DNA of 64,000 nt. It comes from JAGQOZ01 sp041399205. GTDB lineage: Bacteria; Planctomycetota; Planctomycetia; Pirellulales; Pirellulaceae. The notes below the pieces were generated by a model. That model saw only the letters and a list, made by a program, of their open reading frames with translations, made no database searches and had not been told where the DNA came from. Made by a program: the position numbers and the translations under genes. The first letter of the stretch is position 1, and each line of letters starts with the position of its first letter. The stretch is from positions 682,001-746,000 of the forward strand of contig JAWKTK010000003.1 of NCBI GenBank assembly GCA_041399205.1, read 5' to 3'. Shown here in pieces: positions 9,441 to 18,400 of this stretch.

Positions 9441-11129
9441 ATGAGGTTTCGACATTGGGTATTGATGTTCATCACGCTTGGCTTTGCAGCGACAGCTTCG
9501 GCGGTCGATTGGGTCGGCGCTGACGGTGATTTCTTAGAAGGAGCGAACTGGAGTTCCGGCGAAGCACCCTTCCTGGACGAACCGGCAGTTATCAACAATG
9601 GCGGCACGGCAACTCTGTCGGGCGATCTGGCGGAAGCGTCCAAACTAGAAGTTGGTATCAGCGGCGGAAGCGGCAACTACGTGCAAACGGGCGGAGATTT
9701 TGCGGCGGCCGGTGCATTCATTGGTAGTTCTGGCACCGGTTCGGCCACGATCAGCGGCGGGACCTTTGAGATTGGTGGCGACAGCATTCACGTCGGCTGG
9801 CTGCCTGCGGGTGTGGGCACAATGACCATTGATTCGGCCGATGCCTACGTCAAATCGGGAGACGATTTTCAATTGGGCCGAGAGGGTACGGGAACGCTGA
9901 ATTTGTCGGCTGGCGAACTTTCGGCCGGGTACACAGTGGTCGGAAAGTTTGGTACCGGCATCTGGAATCAAACGGGCGGATATTTCAACCAGGCCTTTGG
10001 TGATGTCGAAATTGGCGACGGCGGACGCGATGATCAGGAAGGCACCGCTGGCCCGCGAAGTGGCCAGTTCAATCTGTCAGATGGATTTGTCTATTCGACC
10101 GGCAATTTTGCGATTGGCAATCGTCGCGGAAGTGGCGAAGTGAACGTGAGCGGCGGTGTGTTGGCCGTTACAGGAAATGCGAATAGCACGATTTTTGTTG
10201 GTCGAGGTGCCGATTCGTCTCCTGGTGTTGGTGGTCCCACTAGTTTGCGCGTCACGGGTGGCGACAGCACGATTGTGGCCACGGGTAACTTTTCGATGAA
10301 TCCGGACAGTGTGAGTTCGCAGTCGACGTTGATTGCCGAAATCACGGGCACCTCGCACACGCCGATTCTAGTTTCCGGTGATGCCGACATTAGCAACGGA
10401 CACCTGAAAGTCGAATTGAACGGATATTCGCCGGTAGCGGATGATTCGTGGGTGTTGATCCAAACGGGTTTGGAATTGGATGACGTTTTGGCCAGTATCG
10501 ATTCGTCAATTGAAGACGCAGGTTATGTCGCCCCAACACACGGCTTTCCAGCTGTGTTTGGCACGGTGCTGGGCGAATTCCTGTCTGTTGACACATCGGC
10601 CGCCACGTTAGCTCCGGGCTTGGATTGGGAAGTTCTGTACCAAGACGAAACAGTGCTGTTGTCCGTGACCGGAACCGCCGGACTGTTTGGTGATTTTGAT
10701 GGTAGCGGGACGTTGGATGCCGCGGACATCGATATTCTATCCAATGCCGTGCAAACCGGATCGACCAACAGTCAGTACGATGTGAATACAGATGGAAACG
10801 TCGACGCGGCGGATCGTGAAGCTTGGATTGTGGACGTTCGCAAAACTTATTACGGAGATTCGAACCTAGACGGCGAATTCAGCAGTGCCGACTTTGTGGC
10901 TGTGTTCACTGCCGGTCAGTACGAAGACGCCGTAGCGGACAATTCCACTTGGGCGACCGGTGACTGGAATGGCGACGGCGAATTCGACTCCAGCGACTTT
11001 GTCGCTGCGTTTACTGCCGGCGGATATGAATTGGGACCGAAGGCGGCCGTGAGTGCCGTTCCGGAACCGTCCAGCTGGGTGCTGTTGCTGCTGAGCACCT
11101 TGCCGCTTCTGAGCCTTCGCAAAAGGTAG
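9441..11129 (+). CDS. Beta-solenoid PEP-CTERM surface protein with dockerin-like cassette
   Basis: The ATG at 9441 is preceded by GAGG five bases upstream and opens a signal peptide (MRFRHWVLMFITLGFAATASA). Residues about 25-330 are glycine-rich repeats such as GSSGTGSATISGGTFEIG and GREGTGTLNLSAGELS, the pattern of autotransporter-like or pectin-lyase beta-solenoids. Residues about 415-535 are the same calcium-binding cassette as in the gene at 8078, including a nearly identical 175-base DNA block. The C-terminus is VPEPSS (residue 540), a hydrophobic helix and LRKR, a PEP-CTERM signal. Total 562 aa. Function inferred: secreted, exosortase-processed structural or adhesive protein of the cell surface or matrix. 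Confidence 0.87.
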   Translation: MRFRHWVLMFITLGFAATASAVDWVGADGDFLEGANWSSGEAPFLDEPAVINNGGTATLSGDLAEASKLEVGISGGSGNYVQTGGDFAAAGAFIGSSGTGSATISGGTFEIGGDSIHVGWLPAGVGTMTIDSADAYVKSGDDFQLGREGTGTLNLSAGELSAGYTVVGKFGTGIWNQTGGYFNQAFGDVEIGDGGRDDQEGTAGPRSGQFNLSDGFVYSTGNFAIGNRRGSGEVNVSGGVLAVTGNANSTIFVGRGADSSPGVGGPTSLRVTGGDSTIVATGNFSMNPDSVSSQSTLIAEITGTSHTPILVSGDADISNGHLKVELNGYSPVADDSWVLIQTGLELDDVLASIDSSIEDAGYVAPTHGFPAVFGTVLGEFLSVDTSAATLAPGLDWEVLYQDETVLLSVTGTAGLFGDFDGSGTLDAADIDILSNAVQTGSTNSQYDVNTDGNVDAADREAWIVDVRKTYYGDSNLDGEFSSADFVAVFTAGQYEDAVADNSTWATGDWNGDGEFDSSDFVAAFTAGGYELGPKAAVSAVPEPSSWVLLLLSTLPLLSLRKR

Positions 11130-11155
11130 AACGGCGTCTTAGCCGAATTGACTTG

Positions 11156-11185
11156 CGCCGCCGTGTTGCTTGAAAACCGGCGGTG
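11156..11185. terminator. Possible bidirectional hairpin between convergent genes
   Basis: CGCCGCCG (11156-11163) pairs with CGGCGGTG (11178-11185) around a 14-base loop. It sits between the stop codons of the converging PEP-CTERM and NusG-like genes. No T-tract follows on either strand, so intrinsic termination is uncertain. Confidence 0.3.
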
Positions 11186-11218
11186 CGTGCTTGATCGGAA
11201 TTCAGCCGATGCCTTCCG

Positions 11219-11773
11219 TTAGATTGGTTCCACTTGAAAATCTTCAATTTCAATGGAAACGCCTTGTTGCAGCATGTTGACCGCAACCAGTAGTCGCGTC
11301 TTGCCTCGGCGATGAACCACCGTGCCTTCCAAGCCGGCCATGGATCCGGTCTTAATGCGAACCGGATCACCCGGTTCCAATCGGCTTTCAATGGTCAATC
11401 TTGCTTCTGATTCGATCAATGTGGCAATACTGCGTAGATCGGTGACCAGTTGCTGCGGGTCTTTGACGTCGATCACGGTTGACACGCGATTGGTCGTCAA
11501 GCCCTTTACGCGTTCTTCGTCCGTGCCAAACAAGAACACGTATCCGGTAAACAATGGAATATGCGAACGGACTCGTCTTCCGCGGATCAGATTGTCCTTG
11601 GGAATCAGTGGCAAGTAGAACGGAACGTCCATGCCTTCGAGTTGTCGAACGAAGGCTTTTTCCTGGCGAGCTTTCGTGTAGACGGCCCACCACTTTCGCG
11701 TTGTGTCACGTTCGGCAAGATCCGCCAATAGATTGTCTGGATAGACCGTCGTTTCACGATCAAGAATAGGCAT
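11219..11773 (-). CDS. Specialised NusG paralogue (RfaH/LoaP/UpxY-type transcription antiterminator)
   Basis: This 184-aa protein has an NGN domain (residues about 27-125; KWWAVYTKARQEKAFV, then PLFTGYVFLFG) and a C-terminal KOW domain (about 134-160; GDPVRIKTGSMAGLEGTVV). These bind RNA polymerase and a ribosome/Rho/RNA partner in the NusG family. It is not next to secE, rplK or other housekeeping nusG neighbours. Instead it stands at the head of the exopolysaccharide/exosortase locus, transcribed divergently from it. Specialised NusG proteins in such positions (RfaH, LoaP, UpxY) promote read-through of long polysaccharide operons, and the same role is inferred here. No ops-like element was recognised. 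The ribosome site before the ATG is weak. Confidence 0.82.
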   Translation of the reverse strand: MPILDRETTVYPDNLLADLAERDTTRKWWAVYTKARQEKAFVRQLEGMDVPFYLPLIPKDNLIRGRRVRSHIPLFTGYVFLFGTDEERVKGLTTNRVSTVIDVKDPQQLVTDLRSIATLIESEARLTIESRLEPGDPVRIKTGSMAGLEGTVVHRRGKTRLLVAVNMLQQGVSIEIEDFQVEPI

Positions 11774-12262
11774 GGGCGCTGGTCTCTGTATTTAAAACGG
11801 TGAACATTTACAATTCGATCCCCAGTGAAATCCAAGTCGGGAAACCGCTGGTCTACATATATCTTCGTCGTAATTGGGCATGGGAGACAACAGGAATTAT
11901 TTGAACCGATACGTGGCCGAGTCCAGTGAGACAGAATGGTATGGCGTTTGCAATTCTTAGCGTTCTGACCGTTCGGCTGATTGGAAATGGCTTGTTCAGC
12001 GAGAAAACCGCGGTTTTTGGCATCGTTGACATGGCCGAGTGCAATCGTAGCATGAATACCAGGTGAGACACTTGTTTCGAAAAGTCCACGATAGGTACAA
12101 AATTCATGACGGCAGTGCTGGCATTCGTTGACAAAAATGAAGTGCCCGTTCGGCATAATCGAAGAAGCGGTCTTTTCGCTGGAAATGGATGCGAACGGAA
12201 CACCCAAAGGGGACGGAGTCCTGACAGAACTGACAACTCCGACCACAAACTCGTGAACACGT
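11774..12262. other. Divergent promoter region between the NusG paralogue and the exosortase operon
   Basis: The 489-base spacer contains overlapping open frames on the minus strand without recognisable domains, which were rejected as genes. It holds the candidate promoter at 12026-12053, leaving an untranslated leader of about 200 bases before the exosortase. A weak hairpin (CGGAGT/ACTCCG, 12214-12241) lies in that leader. Confidence 0.4.
12026..12053 (+). promoter_or_regulatory. Candidate sigma-70-type promoter of the EPS/exosortase operon
   Basis: A perfect TTGACA (12026-12031) is followed after 16 bases by TAGCAT (12048-12053), which matches four of six -10 positions. It would start transcription near 12060, roughly 200 bases before the exosortase ATG. 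Planctomycete promoters are poorly defined, so this is only a candidate. Confidence 0.3.
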
Positions 12263-13180
12263 ATGACTCGTCCCACAACCTCTGCCTCACCGTCATCGCT
12301 CAACCCTTGGTTGATTGGCGCCAGCTTTGTCGTCATCTTCGCTGGTGTGTTGGGTTGGTCGTATTGGCCAACGCTGCTGGAACTGCAACGTCAGTGGACG
12401 GTGGAACCTGATTATTCGCACGGCTTTTTGGTCGCGCCGATTGCGATGGCGTTCTTGTGGATGCGTCGCGACCTCTTGCCCGCGCAACAGATTCATCCAT
12501 CGCTGTGGGGTTTGGTCCTGTTGTTCGCATCGCTTTTATTACGCTACGTAGGTGTTCGCTTGAGCCTGACACCCGTGGATGGTTACGCTTTGATTGTAGG
12601 CATCGCCGGAGTGGTATGGCTGTTGGGTGGCGCGGCGCTACTTCGTTGGTCAGCACCGGCCATCTTGTTCTTGCTATTTATGGTGCCACTGCCGTTTCGC
12701 TTTGAATACATGCTGAGCCAACCGCTTCAAAACGTGGCAACGTCCGCCAGTTGCTACATTTTGCAATGTTTGGGACAGCCTGCGTTTGCCGAACGCACAA
12801 CCATTTTATTGAACGAACAGCAATTGAAAGTCGAACAGACCTGTTCTGGCTTGCGAATCTTCATGAGCACCGTCGCGCTGGCGGTGGCGTATGGAATTGC
12901 CTTTCGCAGCGAATGGTGGGAAAAAATCACCGTTCTGTTGGCGGCGATTCCGATTGCGGTCATTGCGAACGTTAGTCGTATTGTCATCACAGGTTTGCTG
13001 TACCAATTCTATTCTGACGAAGCGGCCAAGCAGTTCAGTCATGACATTGCAGGCGTGTTCATGATTCCGTATGCCGTCCTGCTGTTTGCCATATTCATCT
13101 TTTACTTAAATCGCCTGATACCAGAAACGCAATCGGTATCGATGAGCGAAGTCATGCATCGGACTCGCACAGAAACCTGA
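12263..13180 (+). CDS. Exosortase (EpsH-type transpeptidase; planctomycete XrtU-like)
   Basis: This 305-aa multi-pass membrane protein has about eight hydrophobic helices. The exosortase/archaeosortase catalytic residues are all visible: Cys194 in EQTCSGLRIF, Arg239 in ANVSRIV and His260 in FSHDIAG. Exosortases cleave the PEP-CTERM sorting signal at the outer face of the inner membrane and process the exported protein. At least three encoded substrates lie within 26 kb (8078, 9441 and 37101). The downstream EPS genes and the EpsI-like protein are the usual partners. The XrtU subtype is suggested by the planctomycete context and is not proven. The start ATG lies just after GTGAACACGT with no strong Shine-Dalgarno. 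Confidence 0.9.
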   Translation: MTRPTTSASPSSLNPWLIGASFVVIFAGVLGWSYWPTLLELQRQWTVEPDYSHGFLVAPIAMAFLWMRRDLLPAQQIHPSLWGLVLLFASLLLRYVGVRLSLTPVDGYALIVGIAGVVWLLGGAALLRWSAPAILFLLFMVPLPFRFEYMLSQPLQNVATSASCYILQCLGQPAFAERTTILLNEQQLKVEQTCSGLRIFMSTVALAVAYGIAFRSEWWEKITVLLAAIPIAVIANVSRIVITGLLYQFYSDEAAKQFSHDIAGVFMIPYAVLLFAIFIFYLNRLIPETQSVSMSEVMHRTRTET

Positions 13181-13250
13181 TTCTCTGCCTGAGCCCAAAT
13201 GCCTATCGAGATGATGTTGGAAGAAATTAACCGAACTTTGGATTAGCAAC

Positions 13251-15446
13251 ATGAATCAACCTGGATTCCAACGCCAACTTCCTTCCCAGCGGGTGTCGCC
13301 CGCCGGGCACCGCCGGAATGTAAATTCGACGAATCATGCCGATTTCTCGCCACGGATTTTCTACGCCGTGATCGCTCGCTGGTGGAAGGTCTTGGTCCCG
13401 GCAACGCTGTTACTGTTAGCTCTAAGTAGCGCGGCGGTGATGATGACGTTCGAACCCAAGTTTCGCGCCTTCGCTCAGTTGCGGATCAACGAAAGCCAAC
13501 CGTTTGTGGCGTTTGAAACCGCTTCGTCCACGGATCGCAAGAGTGTCGAAAAGTTCGTCCAAACGCAAATGGAACTTTTGCGAAGTCAGCCGGTCTTGGA
13601 AATGGTACTTAGCCGTCCCGAAATTGCCAGCATTTCCGAATTGGCAAGACGCAAAGATCCCATGCGGTGGCTGCAAACAGAAGGTCTGATCATCACACCG
13701 GTGAACGAATCAGAACTGTTAAGCGTCAGCTATGCTGGCCCATCGCCCGACAAGTCGGCGGACGTAGTGAACGCGGTCATTGACGCCTATTTCAGTATGC
13801 GAAAAGACAAACAGGACGAACAAACTCGGCAAATCGTCCAAATGCTGGAAAGCGAACGACAAAGGCGAGCTCGCGAAATCACTATTATTCAAGGCGAAAT
13901 TCGCGATCTCCAAAAACAGCTCGTTTCGAAAGACCCAACGCTGTTAGCCACTGCCATCGGACCGGACGTGCTGGTCAGCGAAAATCCGCTGAAGAATATT
14001 CAGGAAAATCTGGCTCGCTCCCAGGTGGAAAAACAGATCTTGGAAGCGCAGGTTTCCGCCATGGAAAATTCGCTGGGTGAACAGGCAGACGTGCCCAGCG
14101 TGTTGGTGGAACGAGCGGTCGCGGAAAGTGAAGAAGTGCAACGCCTGAACAATGACATTGCCGAAAAACGGACCATGATGGGCCAAATTCTAACCGCGTC
14201 CGCTTACGGCGAAAAAGATCCCAAGTACGAAAAACTGGCTCGCGATGTTGCTCGTCTGGAAACAACGCTCCAGATGCTACGCAGCCAAGCGAGACCTCGG
14301 ATCCAAGAAGAAATGCAGGCCTTCGCCGGACTGGAACGCCAGAAAGAACTGCGAGACCTCAAGACGCAATTGGAAACACAAAACCTGATTGTGCAAAGCA
14401 TGGTGCGAACCTACGAAGCCAAAGTGAAAGAAGCGAGTCTATCCGGAGCGCAGACCATGGACTTGCGTTTCAAGCAGGAAGAACTACTTCGCGAACAAGA
14501 AGTCTTCAACGTGATTTCTCAACGCACCATGGAACTGCGTACGGAAATGAACGCACCCAATCGTGTTTCGGTCTGGCATACGGCAACCATTCCTGTGGAA
14601 CCGGAAGAAAAGATTCCGCTCAAGCTGCTGCTGTTGACCGTCATGGGAAGTTTGACGGTACCTTTCGGACTGTGCGTGTTGTGGGAACGATCGATTCGCC
14701 GAGTCTCTAGTGTGGAAGAACTGCAAACCGATTCGTTGCTGCCGGTGGTGGGAGAAATCGCCAGACTTCCTTCGCACGTGGGCGGGAATTCGGTTCGCTA
14801 CGAATTGGGACTGTTCGAAGAAAGTATTGACAGTTTGCGAACCGGTCTGATTTTGGCGCACAATCCAGAAGAAATCCAAGTCTTGGCCGTGGTCAGTGCG
14901 GTTTCGGGCGAAGGCAAAAGCAGCGTTTCGTCTCAACTGGCCGTCAGTCTGGCTCGATCCACCGGCCAACCCACGCTATTGATTGACGGTGACATGCGTT
15001 CACCCGATGCACATCGCATTTTTCAGCTGGAACTAGAGCCTGGGCTGGCAGGTGTCTTGGAAGGTGCCAGCACCGTATCGGAAGCGATCAATAAATCGTG
15101 GAGCGATCATGTGCATGTGATGCCCGCCGGAATCTTGAAACGCAGCCCGCACAAGCTGCTGGGAACGGGCGAATTCAAACGAGTCTTGGACGAAGTCCGC
15201 ACCATGTATCGCTACATTGTGATTGACACGCCACCCGTACTGGCCGCCAGCGAATCACTGGTGATGGCTCGCGACAGTGACGGAACGTTGATCTGTGTGA
15301 TGCGAGACGTCAGTCGGCAAAGTCACATCAAGATGACATACGAACGCTTGATCAGCAGCGGCGCTAAACCGATCGGCACCGTTTTGAACGGCGTTCCGGT
15401 CCGACAATACGCTCGCAAATACGGCACCTACGACTACGTGAAATAA
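13251..15446 (+). CDS. Wzz-domain chain-length regulator fused to BY-kinase (polysaccharide tyrosine autokinase)
   Basis: The 731-aa protein begins with a cytoplasmic stretch and a membrane helix (about residues 43-62; WKVLVPATLLLLALSSAAVM). It continues with a Wzz-type periplasmic domain rich in coiled coil (about 200-440) and a second helix near 465. It ends in a CpsD/CapB-type ATPase: Walker A in VSGEGKSS (about 551-559), A' LLIDGDMR, Walker B YIVIDTPP (about 654-661). The C-terminus carries a tyrosine cluster (YARKYGTYDYVK), the usual autophosphorylation site. Such proteins control polymerisation and export of polysaccharide in the Wzx/Wzy pathway. It lies 70 bases after the exosortase and 3 bases before the next gene, so co-transcription is likely. 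Confidence 0.9.
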   Translation: MNQPGFQRQLPSQRVSPAGHRRNVNSTNHADFSPRIFYAVIARWWKVLVPATLLLLALSSAAVMMTFEPKFRAFAQLRINESQPFVAFETASSTDRKSVEKFVQTQMELLRSQPVLEMVLSRPEIASISELARRKDPMRWLQTEGLIITPVNESELLSVSYAGPSPDKSADVVNAVIDAYFSMRKDKQDEQTRQIVQMLESERQRRAREITIIQGEIRDLQKQLVSKDPTLLATAIGPDVLVSENPLKNIQENLARSQVEKQILEAQVSAMENSLGEQADVPSVLVERAVAESEEVQRLNNDIAEKRTMMGQILTASAYGEKDPKYEKLARDVARLETTLQMLRSQARPRIQEEMQAFAGLERQKELRDLKTQLETQNLIVQSMVRTYEAKVKEASLSGAQTMDLRFKQEELLREQEVFNVISQRTMELRTEMNAPNRVSVWHTATIPVEPEEKIPLKLLLLTVMGSLTVPFGLCVLWERSIRRVSSVEELQTDSLLPVVGEIARLPSHVGGNSVRYELGLFEESIDSLRTGLILAHNPEEIQVLAVVSAVSGEGKSSVSSQLAVSLARSTGQPTLLIDGDMRSPDAHRIFQLELEPGLAGVLEGASTVSEAINKSWSDHVHVMPAGILKRSPHKLLGTGEFKRVLDEVRTMYRYIVIDTPPVLAASESLVMARDSDGTLICVMRDVSRQSHIKMTYERLISSGAKPIGTVLNGVPVRQYARKYGTYDYVK

Positions 15447-15449
15447 CCT

Positions 15450-18400
15450 ATGAGAACACTCCATCCCGTATCTGCCGAAGACCGACTTCCATCCGATTCG
15501 CCGCGGACAGGCACCGCGCTGGCGCGGCGAAGTCGCAAGATCAATTGGAAACTGTTGATCATTTCCGCTGTGCTATTAGCGGCACTTTTGCCTGCCGTCC
15601 ATTTCTGGCATAGCCGGCAATTGGCAGGCGTATCGGAAGCGCTGTTACGTCGCGCGGACCAGTTGGAAACGGAAGGTAAATACTACGAAGCGTCCAACAC
15701 GCTGTTTCGCTACGTCAATATTCACGAAGGCCACAAAGATGTCGGGCCGGTGATGGTACGATTAGCGCAAACGTACGATCGGTTCGCTCAGGATCGAACC
15801 AAGAAGTCCAAAGCCATTTCTTGGTATTTGAAAGCGTTGGCCGCCGCTCCGAATGAAGTCTCCTTGTACGCGCGTCTAGCCGAACTGCAAATTGAAACGG
15901 GCCAGTTTTCTTTGGCGGAAGAGGTCGCGGATAAAGGCCTAAAGCTGGCGGCGGATGATTATTCGTGCCAGAAGCAACGCACGTTGGCTCGGCATCATCA
16001 ACTAGAACAAGGCCGTTCCGTGGACGTCGATGCGTTGGTGGCAGAATTTTCGCAACTGCTGAAGGCACGCCCCGAAGACATTGATTGTGCCGAAGCCTTT
16101 GCCGGGTTGCTGCGGCAGCATGTCCGAGTGCAAAATGAATTCAACCCATCGCAATTGGCGGACCAAACCATGAACAACATGGTACAAGCCAACGGCGGTA
16201 ACTTTCAAGCGTATTTGGTGCGGCACAAGTATCGCCTGCAACATGATCTGCCCGATGCCGACAAAGATCTGGAAGCGGCGTTTACCATCGCACCCAACAA
16301 CCAAGATGTGCTGGTCACCGCCGGAGACTACGCCTATCACCAAGGCGAATTTCCAAGCGCGCTGGATTACTACCAGCGGTTGGTGGCGGAAAATCCGGGT
16401 CGAGCGGATTCGCATTTGGGGCTCGGGCAGAGCCTGCGACAGCTGGGCCGAATTGACGAAGCCATCACAGCGTTTCAGCAGGGTTTGGCGCAGGCCGATC
16501 CGCTGAATTTGGCGCTCAACGTCCAACTGACCGATACGCTGATCAACGAAGGCAGGTTGGACGAAGCGAATGCAACCATTGGCAATCTGGAAACCGCCAT
16601 TGGACAATTGGCTTCGGAAGGAATTGAATCGCTGCGAGACTGGGCGGTGGCTTCGCGAGACTTGTTGCAGGGCAAATTATGTTTGGCCCGGCGCGACTAT
16701 GTCGGCGCCATCGACAAGTTGACCAACGTGGCGGCGACCACTTCGCCGCAAGCGATGCGCAATCGCGAAGGTTCGGTCAGTTTTCATGCCAATACGCTGT
16801 TGGGTGATGCGTATGCGGCACTGAGTCAATGGCAGGAATCGGCGCTGGCTTATGAGCGAGCGATCGAATTGGCACCGCATCTGGAAGCGACGTATCTGGC
16901 CGCTGCCAAGTCCTGGACTGCTGCGGATCAGATAGAAAAGGCCTTGAATTTGTGCGAAAAGCTGACCGTACGGCCTCAATCGCCTGCCGGCGTTTGGCTG
17001 CTGGTAATTCGCCTGGAGTTGGAAAGACAACTGCGAAGGCCCGTTGATGAACGGACTTGGCAATCGCTTGATCGTGCGTTCCAGACAGTGGAACAATCCG
17101 CGCCCGACGAATGGGAATTCCAACTGGAAAAGGCGCGGTATTTGGCGGTACGGGACAAAGTGGCGGGGCTGAGCCAAGCCATGCAATTGCTGCTGAACGT
17201 CGAGCAATCGCAGGAAGCGAATTCGGACATGTGGAGTCGCTTGGTGATGCTGTATGCCAGCTTGGGCCAACCGGCCGAAGCGGACCGAGCGCTGGAGCGA
17301 CTGGAACAGTTGGAAAGCGGACAGTTTCGCACGCATGCCATTCGAGCTCAGTTGTTTCTGGGCCGCCAACAACTGGACGCCGCGCAAAACGAAATTTCCA
17401 TGCTTAAGACGTTGTCCGCTGGTGGCGATCCGGACCAGCAAACGTTGATTTCGGCATTGGAACAACGGTTGATCATGGAAGCGGGTGACACCCAAGCTCT
17501 GAAGGATTTGCTACAAAATCAACTTCAACAACAAAGCGGGAATCTACAAGCGTTGGCGCAACTGGCTGACCTGAATTTGGCTGCCGGTGATCTGGCGGAA
17601 CTAGACCAGACGATTCAACACATCAAGCAAGTGGAAGGCGAACAGGGAGCACTGTGGAGATTCTTTGAAGCGCGGAAGCTATTGCAGGCCATCGACGCCA
17701 AATCTACCAACAATCAACTGCGAACCGTGCGACAACTGCAGCGTGACATCGAGGTTGCTCGTCCATGGTGGCCAGGCGGAGGCATGTTGCGAGGCCTGAT
17801 TGCCGAACATCAGAATTTAAACGGCGATGCCATTGATGCCTATGTGGCGTTGATCCATTCTGGCTTTCACCGTCCCGAAGTTTACGAACATCTGGTCCGT
17901 TTGTTGTATCAAGAGCAACGCTATTCAGAAGCGGTTTACTTCTTGCGCTACTTGAATCGCAATGAAGCGTCGCACACGGCACTAACCGAAATTGGCGTTT
18001 CCGCCGCGTCTTCCACTGGTCAGTGGGACGTTGCCGTGCAGTTGGCCAAGCAAGCGATGGACCAAACGCCTGATGATATTCTGAAGCATATTTGGTATGC
18101 CCAAACGCTCAATTCGGCCGATCGCATTGCGGAAGCTGATGCCGCGTATCAAACCGCATTAGATCAGTTCGGCGATGATCTTCGCATCTGGGTGGCGTAT
18201 CTTTCGTACTTGGCACAACACAATCAGCTGGGCCAAGTGGAAGAGGCGATTGTTCGTTTGGAACAGCATGCGGAGCTGAGCGAAGCAGATCGAGCGTTCT
18301 TGTTGGCGCAGATCTACGAACTCCTAGGTGACGCCACAAACGCTCGCCAACAATACGCAGCGGCAACCAAAGCGGCACCCAACAACCTGACATTTCAGTT

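Noticed and set aside
11774..12262. Minus-strand open frames upstream of the NusG paralogue
   Set aside because: No domain, no ribosome site, and they overlap the divergent promoter region.
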